A DNA stretch of 64,000 bases, taken from assembly GCA_937958265.1 (NCBI GenBank), contig CALGNX010000016.1, positions 1 through 64,000 of the forward strand, written 5' to 3'. Position numbers and translations under genes: made by a program. The DNA is from an uncultured Algibacter sp. (GTDB lineage Bacteria > Bacteroidota > Bacteroidia > Flavobacteriales > Flavobacteriaceae). A model generated the notes under the pieces. The model ran no database searches. It saw nothing but the letters and a program-made list of their open reading frames with translations, and was not told the origin of the DNA. Of this stretch, positions 9,177 to 18,113 are shown in pieces. Position 1 is the stretch's first letter. Each line of letters begins with the position of its first letter.

Positions 9177-11138
9177 ATGAGAAAATTTATAATAGTTTTT
9201 ATTTTGGTATTAGGTTTTAATGTTGCACAGGCACAAAACTTTAGTACGCATTATGTTAAAGTAGGAGAAACGGTAGAAGGTTTGGCAAAACGTTATTCTG
9301 TGTCTGCCGCCGAAATTTATCAGTTAAACCCAGATGCTAAAAAGGAGCTAAAACCTAATACGGTTTTAATAATTCCAATATCTAAGGCTAAAAAACTAGA
9401 TGTTATTCAAAAGAAAGCGTTAAAAGGGTTTGTTACGCATAAAACAAAACGTAAGGAGACGCTTTATAGTTTGGCTAAACAGTATAATATTTCTGAAGAT
9501 GATATAAAAAAGCATAATACTTTTTTATACGCGAACCCTTTAAGAAAAGGTGATAAATTACAAATTCCTACATTTAAAATTACTGAGGTTGTAAAAACAG
9601 AGACTAGTAATGGGGTTGTAGCTAGTAAAAGTACTTATAAAGTTAAACCAAAGGAAGGTAAGTGGCGCGTGGCTTATAAATTTGGGATAACTGTTGATGA
9701 GTTAGAAGCTTTAAACCCTAATATGGCCGATGTATTAAGCCCAGGTGATGAAATTATTGTGCCTAATTTAGATGCGGGTGTTACCAATAAAATAGATGAG
9801 ACTTTTAGTTACTATGAAGTTTTGCCAAAGGAAGGGTTTTACAGGTTGAAATTAAAATTAGGGCTAGAACAAAGCGAAATAGAAAATTTAAATATTGGGT
9901 TAAAGGAAACCGGTTTAAAGTCTGGTATGGTTTTAAAAATACCTTTTAATGATACTATAAAAACAGCTTTTAAACCATTTAAATCTTTTGAGGTTGAAAA
10001 GGGAGTTCCTGTAAATTTAGCAACGAAAATTTCGGACTTTAGTACAAAACATATTGCCATTATGTTGCCTTTTAGAATGCATCGTGTGGATTTTGATTCT
10101 TTAGAGGATACAAAAATAAGTTTGGAAAAGGATCCTTATTTGAATGCATCTTTAGATTTTCATTCGGGAGTTTTAATGGCTATTGATTCTTTAAAGGCTC
10201 TTGGTGTTTCATTACGAGTTGATGTTTACGACACACGTTATGAGGTAAGTGAGGTGGCACGCATTATTAGAGAAAATGATTTTGAAAATGTAGATGCTGT
10301 TATAGGACCATTAACACCTGCTAGTTTTGATAAGGCCGCGTCTGAACTTAAAAAAATTAACACGCCTATTATTTCACCAATTGGAACAAAATTGAAATTA
10401 TATGATAATGTGTTTCAATCTAGACCAGAAAATAGTGCATTAAGAGATAGGGTAGTGAATTTTGTTAAGCGAGACTCCTTACTTAATAATGTTGTTATTA
10501 TTTCCGATTCTGATAATATAAATATTGCAAATTCACTTAAACAAGAATTTAAAGACGCTAAAATTGTGTATTCTAGAAAAAGCAAAGAAGGTAAAGATGA
10601 ATTTTTTGTAACTAAGGAGGATATTGAAGCCGCTTTAAAACCCGGTAAGAATATTGTGTTTTTAGAAACAGAAAATGAAGGATACGCCTCTAATGCGACA
10701 AGTGTATTAGCATCACTAAATAACAGAATAGACCCAGAGAATTTAGAGGAAGCACCTCCAGAAATAGCATTGTTTACGACAAACATGAATGGGGCATTTG
10801 AGGGTGAACAGATAAATAATACACATTTATCTATACTTAATTTTCATTTTTCAACCACCTCAAAAGACTATGGAGAAAATAATAGTTTTGTTAAAAATTA
10901 TAATAAAGTTTATCACATAAAGCCTAATAAAAGGGCTGTAAAAGGGTTTGATTTAACCATGGATGTTGTGTTGCGTTTGGTCTCTTCTCAGGGTTTACAG
11001 GCTTCAGTTAACAATGCTCCAATAACCGAGTATGTTGAAAATAAATTTGGTTACCAAAAGAGTCTGTCTGGAGGCTTTGTTAATAATTGTGTTTACCTTG
11101 TAAGGTATAATAATTTATCTATTTTAGAAGTGAAATAA
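9177..11138 (+). CDS. Four-LysM protein fused to a type 1 periplasmic-binding-like domain
   Basis: This 653-residue protein has a Sec signal peptide (about 1-19, ending AQA|Q). Four LysM repeats follow at about 25-67, 86-131, 152-196 and 211-256. Each has the ET/L-x-x-A-K-x-Y and N-P pattern and ends in an I-P strand, and they should bind peptidoglycan. From about residue 291 (KHIAIMLPF) the protein resembles type 1 periplasmic binding proteins of the LivJ/LpoA group, with VIGPLTPASF and INTPIISPIGT strands. By analogy with LpoA it may link wall binding to control of peptidoglycan synthesis, but this is inference. It is monocistronic, with its own downstream hairpin. Confidence 0.85.
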   Translation: MRKFIIVFILVLGFNVAQAQNFSTHYVKVGETVEGLAKRYSVSAAEIYQLNPDAKKELKPNTVLIIPISKAKKLDVIQKKALKGFVTHKTKRKETLYSLAKQYNISEDDIKKHNTFLYANPLRKGDKLQIPTFKITEVVKTETSNGVVASKSTYKVKPKEGKWRVAYKFGITVDELEALNPNMADVLSPGDEIIVPNLDAGVTNKIDETFSYYEVLPKEGFYRLKLKLGLEQSEIENLNIGLKETGLKSGMVLKIPFNDTIKTAFKPFKSFEVEKGVPVNLATKISDFSTKHIAIMLPFRMHRVDFDSLEDTKISLEKDPYLNASLDFHSGVLMAIDSLKALGVSLRVDVYDTRYEVSEVARIIRENDFENVDAVIGPLTPASFDKAASELKKINTPIISPIGTKLKLYDNVFQSRPENSALRDRVVNFVKRDSLLNNVVIISDSDNINIANSLKQEFKDAKIVYSRKSKEGKDEFFVTKEDIEAALKPGKNIVFLETENEGYASNATSVLASLNNRIDPENLEEAPPEIALFTTNMNGAFEGEQINNTHLSILNFHFSTTSKDYGENNSFVKNYNKVYHIKPNKRAVKGFDLTMDVVLRLVSSQGLQASVNNAPITEYVENKFGYQKSLSGGFVNNCVYLVRYNNLSILEVK

Positions 11139-11169
11139 TTTGCTTTCAATATTTATCTACTAAAAAAAT

Positions 11170-11231
11170 AAAATACTATTTGGCTAGGATTACACTTTTA
11201 TTAGGTGTTGTTTTCTCCAAAATAGTATTTT
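11170..11231 (+). terminator. Long-stem terminator after the LysM gene
   Basis: AAAATACTATTTGG (11170-11183) pairs, with one bulged base, with CCAAAATAGTATTTT (11217-11231), and is followed by more T residues. The loop is 33 bases, which is long. The remaining sequence to 11507 is AT-rich and I see no gene in it; TTCTA-TATT-TAGAA near 11410 is a minor palindrome. Confidence 0.6.
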
Positions 11232-11507
11232 TTTTAATTACATAGTTTACCTGTTTTAATTAGCGTTAATTTAGGCTTATAGTGTAATGGGTAGTAACTA
11301 TAATGAAGTGTTTATTGTAATTTACGTTTCTAGTAGATTTTTTAGAATGATTTTATGGTGTTCTTTTTTACCTCTAAGATTTTGGGAATGTTAAGTGTTT
11401 CTAATTGTATTCTATATTTAGAATTTAAAAGTTGTAAAAGCGTTAATTATAAAAGATATTATAACTCATGTGATTTAATTTAACCTTTATGAATAAACAC
11501 TTAACCA

Positions 11508-11744
11508 ATGCTACCAGATAAAAATTTTTTAATAGACTTAGCACATACTAAAATGCCTTACGGAAAATACAAAGACCGTTATATTATTGATTTACCTGAG
11601 CATTACGTTGTTTGGTACTTTAATAAAGGTTTTCCTAAAGGTAAATTGGGTGTTATGCTAGAGCAAGTTTATGAGCTTAAATTGAATGGGTTAGAGGAGT
11701 TAATTTGGAATATTAAAAAGCAATATCCAAAAAATAAAATTTGA
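11508..11744 (+). CDS. DUF3820 family protein
   Basis: This small cytoplasmic protein of 78 residues carries the family's signature: MPYGKYKDRYIIDLPEHYV followed by WYFNKGFPKGKLG. DUF3820 proteins are widespread short single-domain proteins. One relative was labelled a quorum-sensing-regulated virulence factor, but there is no firm molecular role. It stands alone between two gaps of over 300 bases. Confidence 0.75.
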   Translation: MLPDKNFLIDLAHTKMPYGKYKDRYIIDLPEHYVVWYFNKGFPKGKLGVMLEQVYELKLNGLEELIWNIKKQYPKNKI

Positions 11745-12083
11745 TAGCTTTGTTAATAAATTTCTTTTTTACGAGGGGTTTGTAAGTGGAGAACTACAAG
11801 TGTTGGTTATTCTTATTTTACCATAATTTTAGTTCAATTTACTTCACAAAATATAAACTTCTAATATTTGAAAAAACTCTTTTCTTTTACTTGTAATATT
11901 AAATAAAAGGAACTGATAGCTTAAATGAAGCCCCGTATATTAATATCGGTTTTATTGCTTAAAGTATATTTGTTGAATCCTATTTTAAACGCTTTGTAAA
12001 TTTTAATAAAGTTATTAAATTTTCCCCAATATAAGCTGTTTAGTTATAAAATGTGCTTTATTAAGAAAGCGAAAATGTAGCAT
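11745..12083. other. Gene-free AT-rich gap between convergent genes
   Basis: About 340 bases separate the DUF3820 gene (+) from the minus-strand gene at 12084-12323. I see no open frame with coding character, no RNA gene and no clear terminator hairpin. Confidence 0.4.
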
Positions 12084-12323
12084 TTATTTAGAGCTATATA
12101 CTTGTCCGCGGTGCGGTTTTAAGGCGTCTCTAACAGGCTTCATGTCAGTTTCATCTAAAACCAAAAATGCAATTGTATGCATGTCGTTTAAAATTTCTAC
12201 ACCAGTTAATGTGGTATTAAGGCCTTCTAGCTTAATATATTCTTTTAAATGAATATTATGATGTTCTGCTGTTTTATGAGCATTGGGCCCACGGAAGTCC
12301 CAAATTAATTTTAGTTTACGCAA
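12084..12323 (-). CDS. Conserved small hypothetical protein
   Basis: The product is 79 residues, cytoplasmic, and starts MRKLKLIWDFRGPNAHKTAEHH. It has a histidine-rich stretch (HKTAEHHNIHLKEY) and alternating beta/alpha character, possibly a small ferredoxin-like fold. I have the impression that similar proteins occur in flavobacteria but I recognise no function. It is monocistronic and divergent from the SurA-like operon, from which it is separated by 180 bases. Confidence 0.7.
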   Translation of the reverse strand: MRKLKLIWDFRGPNAHKTAEHHNIHLKEYIKLEGLNTTLTGVEILNDMHTIAFLVLDETDMKPVRDALKPHRGQVYSSK

Positions 12324-12451
12324 GGTCTTTAATTTAATGTGATATAAAAATTTCTAATTTCAAAGATACAAGAAATTAGAATCGTTTCATTGCATTGTTA
12401 TGTAGTTTCTTAGGCATATTAATCACTTTTTTTAATCGTAACAAAAACAAC

Positions 12452-12481
12452 TTGCATAATAGCTTTATATTGTTATTTTTG
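12452..12481 (+). promoter_or_regulatory. Bacteroidota-type promoter of the SurA-like operon
   Basis: TTG at 12452-12454 and TATTTTTG at 12474-12481, spaced by 19 bases, match the Bacteroidota primary sigma consensus TTG/TAnnTTTG. Transcription should begin a few bases downstream, leaving a leader of about 15 bases before the ATG at 12504. Confidence 0.6.
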
Positions 12482-12503
12482 TAACTATTGAAAAAAATAA
12501 GCT

Positions 12504-14459
12504 ATGAGATTTAAATTTTTACTAACCTTATTATTAGCAGTTTTTACGTTTACTTTAACTGCACAAATAACGCAAAAAGATGTGCTTTTTACCTTGGATG
12601 ATGAATCTGTTTCTGCATCGGAATTTCTAAGGGTTTACAACAAAAATTTAGATTTAGTACAGGACGAATCTCAAAAAAATGTAGATGCGTATTTGGAGCT
12701 ATTTACTAATTACAAGTTAAAGATTAAAGAGGCTATAGCGCTTGGTTTAAACGAGAAACCGTCTTACCTTAAGGAATTAGCTACTTATAAAAAACAGTTA
12801 GCAAAAAATTATATTACAAATTCCAAAGTAACCGAGGCATTAGTTGCTGAAGCTTATAAACATACAGTTACTGAGGTAAATGCCGATCATATTTTAATTA
12901 GAATTGACGATAATGCAGCGCCGCAAGATACATTAATAGCTTATAATAAATTAATAAAACTACGTGAGCGCGCTTTAAAAGAAGGTTTTGAAAGTGTAAG
13001 GAAAGACGTGCATAATGGTAAAACAATTTTTGGCGAACAACTAGGTTATTTTTCTAGTTTTAAAATGGTATATGCATTTGAGTCTATGGCATATAATACA
13101 GAGGTTAATGCTATATCTAAACCTTTTAGAACACGATTTGGGTACCACATTGTTAAGATAAATGATAAGCGGAAATCTAGAGGAGAGCGTACCGTTGCGC
13201 ATATTATGGTGTTAAATAAAGCAGAGGATGCTTTAGCCTCAAAGGAAGAAGAACGCATTAAAGAAATTTACAATAAATTAAAACAAGGCGAAGCATTCGA
13301 ATCTTTAGCAAAGCAATTCTCAGAGGACAAGAATTCCGCCGCTAAAGGTGGAGAATTAGCACCTTTTTCTAGTGGAGAAATTAGAGCTATTGAGTTTGAA
13401 AACACAGCATTTAATTTGCAAAATGTTAACGATATATCAAAGCCTTTTAAAACCGATTATGGATGGCACATTGTTAAACTACTTAATAAAAAGTTAATTC
13501 CAGATTTTGAAATACTGAAACCTGAATTAATAGAAAAAGTTAAACGAGACGAGCGTTCAAAATTGATTGATAAAGCACTTGTTAATACACTTAAAGCTAA
13601 GTATAAAGTAAACAGTACATTACCTAATTTGAATTATTTTGTTTCTATTTTAAATGCAAATTACTACAACGGTAATTGGAGGCTTCCTGAAAATTTTAAA
13701 GGAAATCAAACACTTGTTAAAATAGGTGATGAAGCGCTTACCAATAATGATTTTGGTGTTTATTTAACTAAAACTATGCGGAACAAAACAGATAATGTGG
13801 GGTCTTTAGAAACTTTAATAGCCAATAAATATGATAGTTTTTTAAGCAAAAAATTAATAAAATATCAAGAGGATAATCTAGAGTTTGAAAATGAAGATTA
13901 CGCAAATATTGTTACGGAATATAGGGATGGCTTATTGTTATTTGATCTTATGGAGAATACAATATGGAACACGGCAAAATCAGATTCCACAGCGATAGCA
14001 GTGTTTTACAATCAAAATAAAACTAATTATAAAAAGTTAAAACGTATTGATGGCGTTGTAGCATCTTCCGCAAAGCGTAAAACGCTTCGTAAGGTAACCA
14101 AACTATTAAAGCAGGGTGTAGGTTTAGATTCTATAAAAAAAGTGGTAAACAGTAGCGATAAAGTCGGGGTTATATTTACTACCGGAATAATGGATAAAAA
14201 CCACCAAGCATTACCCAAAGGTTTTAATTTTATAGAAGGGGTTTCTAAAATCCATAAGTATAACGATGCGTTTGTTGTTGTTAAAGTAAATCAAGTTTTA
14301 CCAGAAGAGCAAAAAACGTTGGGAGAAGCCAAAGGTCATGTTATTAGTGATTATCAAAAAAATAAAGAAGAGAATTGGATTAGTGATTTAAGAAAAAAAT
14401 ACACCGTTAATTTAAATAAGGACGTGTTACAAAAGGTGAAAAATCAATTAAATAAGTAA
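12504..14459 (+). CDS. SurA-like periplasmic peptidyl-prolyl isomerase with two parvulin domains
   Basis: This 651-residue protein has a Sec signal peptide ending near residue 20 (TLTA|Q). An N-terminal helical chaperone region follows, then two PpiC/parvulin domains at about 123-220 and 228-330. Each ends in the family's GYHIVKI / GWHIVKL strand, and GGELAPFSSGE is visible in the second. The roughly 320-residue C-terminal extension is unusual for SurA and may be a further chaperone region. It heads an operon of four genes: the next starts 3 bases after its stop. The role is probably folding of outer-membrane proteins. Confidence 0.9.
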   Translation: MRFKFLLTLLLAVFTFTLTAQITQKDVLFTLDDESVSASEFLRVYNKNLDLVQDESQKNVDAYLELFTNYKLKIKEAIALGLNEKPSYLKELATYKKQLAKNYITNSKVTEALVAEAYKHTVTEVNADHILIRIDDNAAPQDTLIAYNKLIKLRERALKEGFESVRKDVHNGKTIFGEQLGYFSSFKMVYAFESMAYNTEVNAISKPFRTRFGYHIVKINDKRKSRGERTVAHIMVLNKAEDALASKEEERIKEIYNKLKQGEAFESLAKQFSEDKNSAAKGGELAPFSSGEIRAIEFENTAFNLQNVNDISKPFKTDYGWHIVKLLNKKLIPDFEILKPELIEKVKRDERSKLIDKALVNTLKAKYKVNSTLPNLNYFVSILNANYYNGNWRLPENFKGNQTLVKIGDEALTNNDFGVYLTKTMRNKTDNVGSLETLIANKYDSFLSKKLIKYQEDNLEFENEDYANIVTEYRDGLLLFDLMENTIWNTAKSDSTAIAVFYNQNKTNYKKLKRIDGVVASSAKRKTLRKVTKLLKQGVGLDSIKKVVNSSDKVGVIFTTGIMDKNHQALPKGFNFIEGVSKIHKYNDAFVVVKVNQVLPEEQKTLGEAKGHVISDYQKNKEENWISDLRKKYTVNLNKDVLQKVKNQLNK

Positions 14460-14462
14460 GGT

Positions 14463-15320
14463 GTGCAACTTAAAAATATTTTTGTTTTATTAACATTGGT
14501 CTTGTTTTGCTATTCCTGCGATTTTTTAAAGCAGAATGACAATCAATCACCACTTGCTAGAGTTAACGATAGTTACTTATATACTAATCAAATAAATCAT
14601 CTCGTTTTTGAAGGGCTATCAAAACAAGATAGTACTTCTTTAGTTCAAAATTTTATTAAACGTTGGGCCACACAGCGGCTTTTAGTAGATGGAGCTATTG
14701 TAAATCTAAGTGAGGAAAAACAACAAGCGTTTAACGCTTTAGTTAATCAATATAAAAACGATTTATATGCCAAAGCTTATACTGAAGCTTTAATAAGGCG
14801 CAGTATAGATACTGTGGTTACAGCTAAAGCAGCAGAGGAGTATTACAATAAAAACAAAGCGGTTTTTAAGCTAAATGAGGCGCTTGTTAAGTTTCGTTAT
14901 GTGCATTTAGATGAGAACCTTATTAATTACGATGAAATAAAAGAACATTTTAAGCGCTATAATAAGAATGATAAAAAGCTTTTAGATTCTATTTCTATAC
15001 AGTTTAAATCTTACTCGCTAAACGATTCTATTTGGATTAAATTAGCGCATGTAATAAATAAAATTCCAGCAGTTAATACAAAAAACAAAAATGAACTGTT
15101 AAAAAAAACTAATTTAGTACAACTCAAAGACTCATTAGGAGTATATTTGATCCATATTAATGACGTGCTAGTTCGGAACGACACAGCGCCAATGGAATAC
15201 GTTAAGCCTACCATTAAGCAAATAGTTATTAATAAACGAAAATTAGAATTAATTAAAGAATTGGAAAAAGATATTACTAAAGATGCCATTAAAAACAAAC
15301 AATTTGAAATATACAATTAG
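14463..15320 (+). CDS. PrsA/SurA-related lipoprotein without a recognisable PPIase domain
   Basis: The product is 285 residues, starting at a GTG three bases past the preceding stop. It has a lipoprotein signal with the lipid cysteine in CYSCDF, around residue 19. The rest resembles the helical N-terminal part of SurA/PrsA chaperones (RVNDSYLYTNQINHL, KRWATQRLLVDGA). I do not see a parvulin domain with its GxHI strand, so it probably acts as a holdase only. The small overlap with the next gene supports a shared transcript. Confidence 0.75.
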   Translation: MQLKNIFVLLTLVLFCYSCDFLKQNDNQSPLARVNDSYLYTNQINHLVFEGLSKQDSTSLVQNFIKRWATQRLLVDGAIVNLSEEKQQAFNALVNQYKNDLYAKAYTEALIRRSIDTVVTAKAAEEYYNKNKAVFKLNEALVKFRYVHLDENLINYDEIKEHFKRYNKNDKKLLDSISIQFKSYSLNDSIWIKLAHVINKIPAVNTKNKNELLKKTNLVQLKDSLGVYLIHINDVLVRNDTAPMEYVKPTIKQIVINKRKLELIKELEKDITKDAIKNKQFEIYN

Positions 15321-16737
15321 TATAAAAAAGCTATCTTTTTTATGTTTAACCTTTTTTGCCGTAGCAACTAATTATGGTCAAGAAATTATAGAGGAAGATG
15401 TTAAGTCAACTGTAAAAAAAACAAATTCTTTAGATACTAGTAGTGCCAAAAAAGTAGATGGTGTTGCAGCTGTAGTTGGCGATTTTATTGTATTGGAATC
15501 AGATATTCAAAAAGAGAGAAATCAAATAAAGGCTAGTGGAGGCTCTATTGATAACGTTGAGGATTGCGAATTATTCGGTTTAATGTTAGAAAGGAAGCTA
15601 TATGCCCATCATGCTATTCAAGACAGTTTACCTGTATCTGATGGTGAAGTGCGAAAAAATGTAGATTATCAAATTCAGCAGTTTCTTCAACAAACTAATG
15701 GTTCCATGAAAAGGCTTTTGGAGTTTTATAATAAAGACGATGAGGAAAGTTTTAGAGAAGAAATGTTCGAAATTAATAAATCAAACCTTTTAGCGCAGCG
15801 TATGCAAGCAAAAATCGTTTCGGATATCGAGATAACTCCAGAAGAAGTTAGAACTTTTTTTAATAAAATACCTAAAGATGAAAGACCAACCTTTGGTACA
15901 GAATTAAAAGTTGCACAAATAGTTGCAGAACCTCAGGTAACCAAAGAGGAAAATGAAAGGGTTATTAACCGTTTAAAGCAGTTTAAGGCAGATATTATTG
16001 AAAAGGGTGCTAGTTTTCGATCTAAGGCCGTTTTATACTCTCAAGATCCAGGATCTGCCAGCAGAGGAGGGAAATATACACTTAATAGAAAACAACCTAA
16101 AATGGTAAAAGAATTTAGGCAAGTAGCCTTCGCTTTGCAAGAGGGCGAAGTGTCTGATCCATTTAAAACAGATTTTGGTTATCATATTATCACTCTAGAA
16201 AAAATTAGGGGTCAGGAGTACGATGTAGCGCATATTTTACTTACACCTGAGGTATCAGATAAAGCTATTATAGATGCAAAAGAACGTTTGGAAGTAGCTA
16301 GAAAACGCATTTTAGATGGCAGTATAACTTTTGCCGAAGCTGCTAGAGAAGTAAGTGATGAAAAAGAGACTAAAAACGATGGCGGACAGTTAATAAACCC
16401 AACGACTCAAGATTATAATTTTGAATTAACTAGAATGGATCCTGAACTTTACTCCCAAATTCAGAATTTAAAAGATAATGAAGTAAGTTTAGTTTATAAA
16501 GAAGAAGATAGAACAGGTAATGTGAAATTCAAAATTTTACAAGTTACCGATAGAATAGAAGATCATGAGGCTAATTATGCACGCGACTTTCTTAAAATAA
16601 AGGCCTTAGCCTTAGAAGAGAAAAAAATTAGAGCTATTGAAAAGTGGCAGGACGAAAAAATATTAGATACTTATATTAAAATAAGTAATGAACATAAATC
16701 CTGTGATTTTTCTGGTAATTGGTTAAAAAATAATTAA
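15283..16737 (+). CDS. SurA-like periplasmic peptidyl-prolyl isomerase
   Basis: This 484-residue protein is the most SurA-like of the three. A signal peptide ends about residue 32, the SurA N domain (VDGVAAVVGDFIVLESDI) covers about 56-180, and parvulin domains lie near 205-305 and 312-410. The first has DPGSASRGGKYTL and GYHIITLEKI. The chosen ATG overlaps the previous gene by 38 bases; no ATG lies nearer that would keep the hydrophobic signal, so the overlap is accepted, although the n-region is long. The next gene starts one base after its stop. Confidence 0.92.
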   Translation: MPLKTNNLKYTISIKKLSFLCLTFFAVATNYGQEIIEEDVKSTVKKTNSLDTSSAKKVDGVAAVVGDFIVLESDIQKERNQIKASGGSIDNVEDCELFGLMLERKLYAHHAIQDSLPVSDGEVRKNVDYQIQQFLQQTNGSMKRLLEFYNKDDEESFREEMFEINKSNLLAQRMQAKIVSDIEITPEEVRTFFNKIPKDERPTFGTELKVAQIVAEPQVTKEENERVINRLKQFKADIIEKGASFRSKAVLYSQDPGSASRGGKYTLNRKQPKMVKEFRQVAFALQEGEVSDPFKTDFGYHIITLEKIRGQEYDVAHILLTPEVSDKAIIDAKERLEVARKRILDGSITFAEAAREVSDEKETKNDGGQLINPTTQDYNFELTRMDPELYSQIQNLKDNEVSLVYKEEDRTGNVKFKILQVTDRIEDHEANYARDFLKIKALALEEKKIRAIEKWQDEKILDTYIKISNEHKSCDFSGNWLKNN

Positions 16738-16738
16738 T

Positions 16739-17692
16739 ATGTCTGATGTTACTGCCATTGAGGAATTTGTAAAAAAATTTAAAGATTTAAAACTAGAAAT
16801 AGCAAAAGTTATTATAGGCCAAGATGAAGTTGTTACGCAAATACTAATTTCAATTTTCTCTGGCGGACACTCCTTGTTAATAGGAGTACCCGGACTTGCA
16901 AAAACATTAATGGTAAATACTATTGCAGAGGCCTTGGGTTTAAACTTTAAACGCATTCAATTTACGCCAGATTTAATGCCAAGTGATATATTGGGCAGTG
17001 AAATTTTGGACGAAAAGAGACAATTTAAATTTATAAAAGGCCCTATTTTTTCTAACATTGTATTAGCAGATGAAATTAACCGAACACCGCCAAAAACGCA
17101 AGCAGCTTTATTGGAAGCTATGCAAGAACGTTCGGTAACAGTTGCGGGGCATAATTATAAATTAGATTTACCATATTTTGTATTAGCTACTCAAAACCCT
17201 ATTGAGCAGGAAGGTACCTACCCCTTACCAGAAGCACAGTTGGATCGCTTTATGTTTGCCATTAATCTAGATTACCCAACTTACAAGGAAGAAGTTCAAG
17301 TAGTAAAAGCAACAACAAGTGATAATAAGGCAAAGGTAAATGCTTTATTTTCGGCAAAAGAAATTGTAGAATTTCAAAACTTAATACGTCGTATTCCTGT
17401 AGCGGATAATGTTATAGAATATGCGGTATCTATGGTTGGTAAAACAAGACCTAATTCAGATGCAGCTCCAGAGATTGTTAAAAACTATATTGATTGGGGT
17501 GCTGGTCCACGAGCATCACAAAATTTAATATTGGCTGCAAAAACACACGCTGCTATTTACGGTAAATTTTCCCCCGATATAGAAAATGTTCAGGCTGTGG
17601 CGCAAAGTATATTAAGACATAGAATTATTAAAAATTATAAAGCCGAAGCAGAAGGCATTTCAGAAACACACATTATAAAGAGTCTTTTTTAA
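16739..17692 (+). CDS. MoxR-family AAA+ ATPase
   Basis: This 317-residue cytoplasmic ATPase has Walker A GVPGLAKT at 49-56, Walker B NIVLADEIN at 106-114, and NRTPPKTQAALLEAMQE between them and sensor 1 (LATQNP). MoxR proteins work as chaperones, usually with a VWA/DUF58 partner, in assembly of enzyme complexes or envelope proteins. No VWA partner is nearby here. Its place one base behind the SurA-like genes suggests a link with envelope protein quality control. Confidence 0.93.
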   Translation: MSDVTAIEEFVKKFKDLKLEIAKVIIGQDEVVTQILISIFSGGHSLLIGVPGLAKTLMVNTIAEALGLNFKRIQFTPDLMPSDILGSEILDEKRQFKFIKGPIFSNIVLADEINRTPPKTQAALLEAMQERSVTVAGHNYKLDLPYFVLATQNPIEQEGTYPLPEAQLDRFMFAINLDYPTYKEEVQVVKATTSDNKAKVNALFSAKEIVEFQNLIRRIPVADNVIEYAVSMVGKTRPNSDAAPEIVKNYIDWGAGPRASQNLILAAKTHAAIYGKFSPDIENVQAVAQSILRHRIIKNYKAEAEGISETHIIKSLF

Positions 17693-17744
17693 TATTATTA
17701 CAGACTAATAGCAATAATATTATAGTTTATTTTTAAATAGTGTT

Positions 17745-17808
17745 ATGGTTTTTTCGTATGAAGTAATTTGATTAATCACAAATTACTTTAATCATACTTT
17801 AAAACCAT
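17745..17808. repeat. Long composite hairpin in the MoxR-acnB gap
   Basis: Three perfect stems are nested: ATGGTTTT (17745-17752) with AAAACCAT (17801-17808), GTATGA (17756-17761) with TCATAC (17792-17797), and AGTAATTTG (17762-17770) with CAAATTACT (17779-17787), around an eight-base loop. AATAG (17736-17740) and CTATT (17816-17820) can extend it. The T tract is poor for a terminator. The rest of the 421-base gap up to acnB is AT-rich and shows no gene. Confidence 0.6.
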
Positions 17809-18113
17809 TATTACTCTATTATAAATTAAGTATTTATCTATTCTTATTTTTAGGTTTTTCAACTGTATATCTAGAAATTGATATTTTACACAAAGCCTTT
17901 TTAAACAAATGTTTATATTGTAAAAAAGACCTATAAATGGTTAATAATTTTAAATCATTATAACGTTATAACAATTTAGTATAATATATTACAATTATTT
18001 TAAATGTTTATATTATTTTCGACACGAATGAAGGTAAAGGTGTTAAAACATGTTTTAGCGCGATCTATTAAATCCGGAATTCAAGTAAATTTAACATCCA
18101 AAATATTTTTTTA

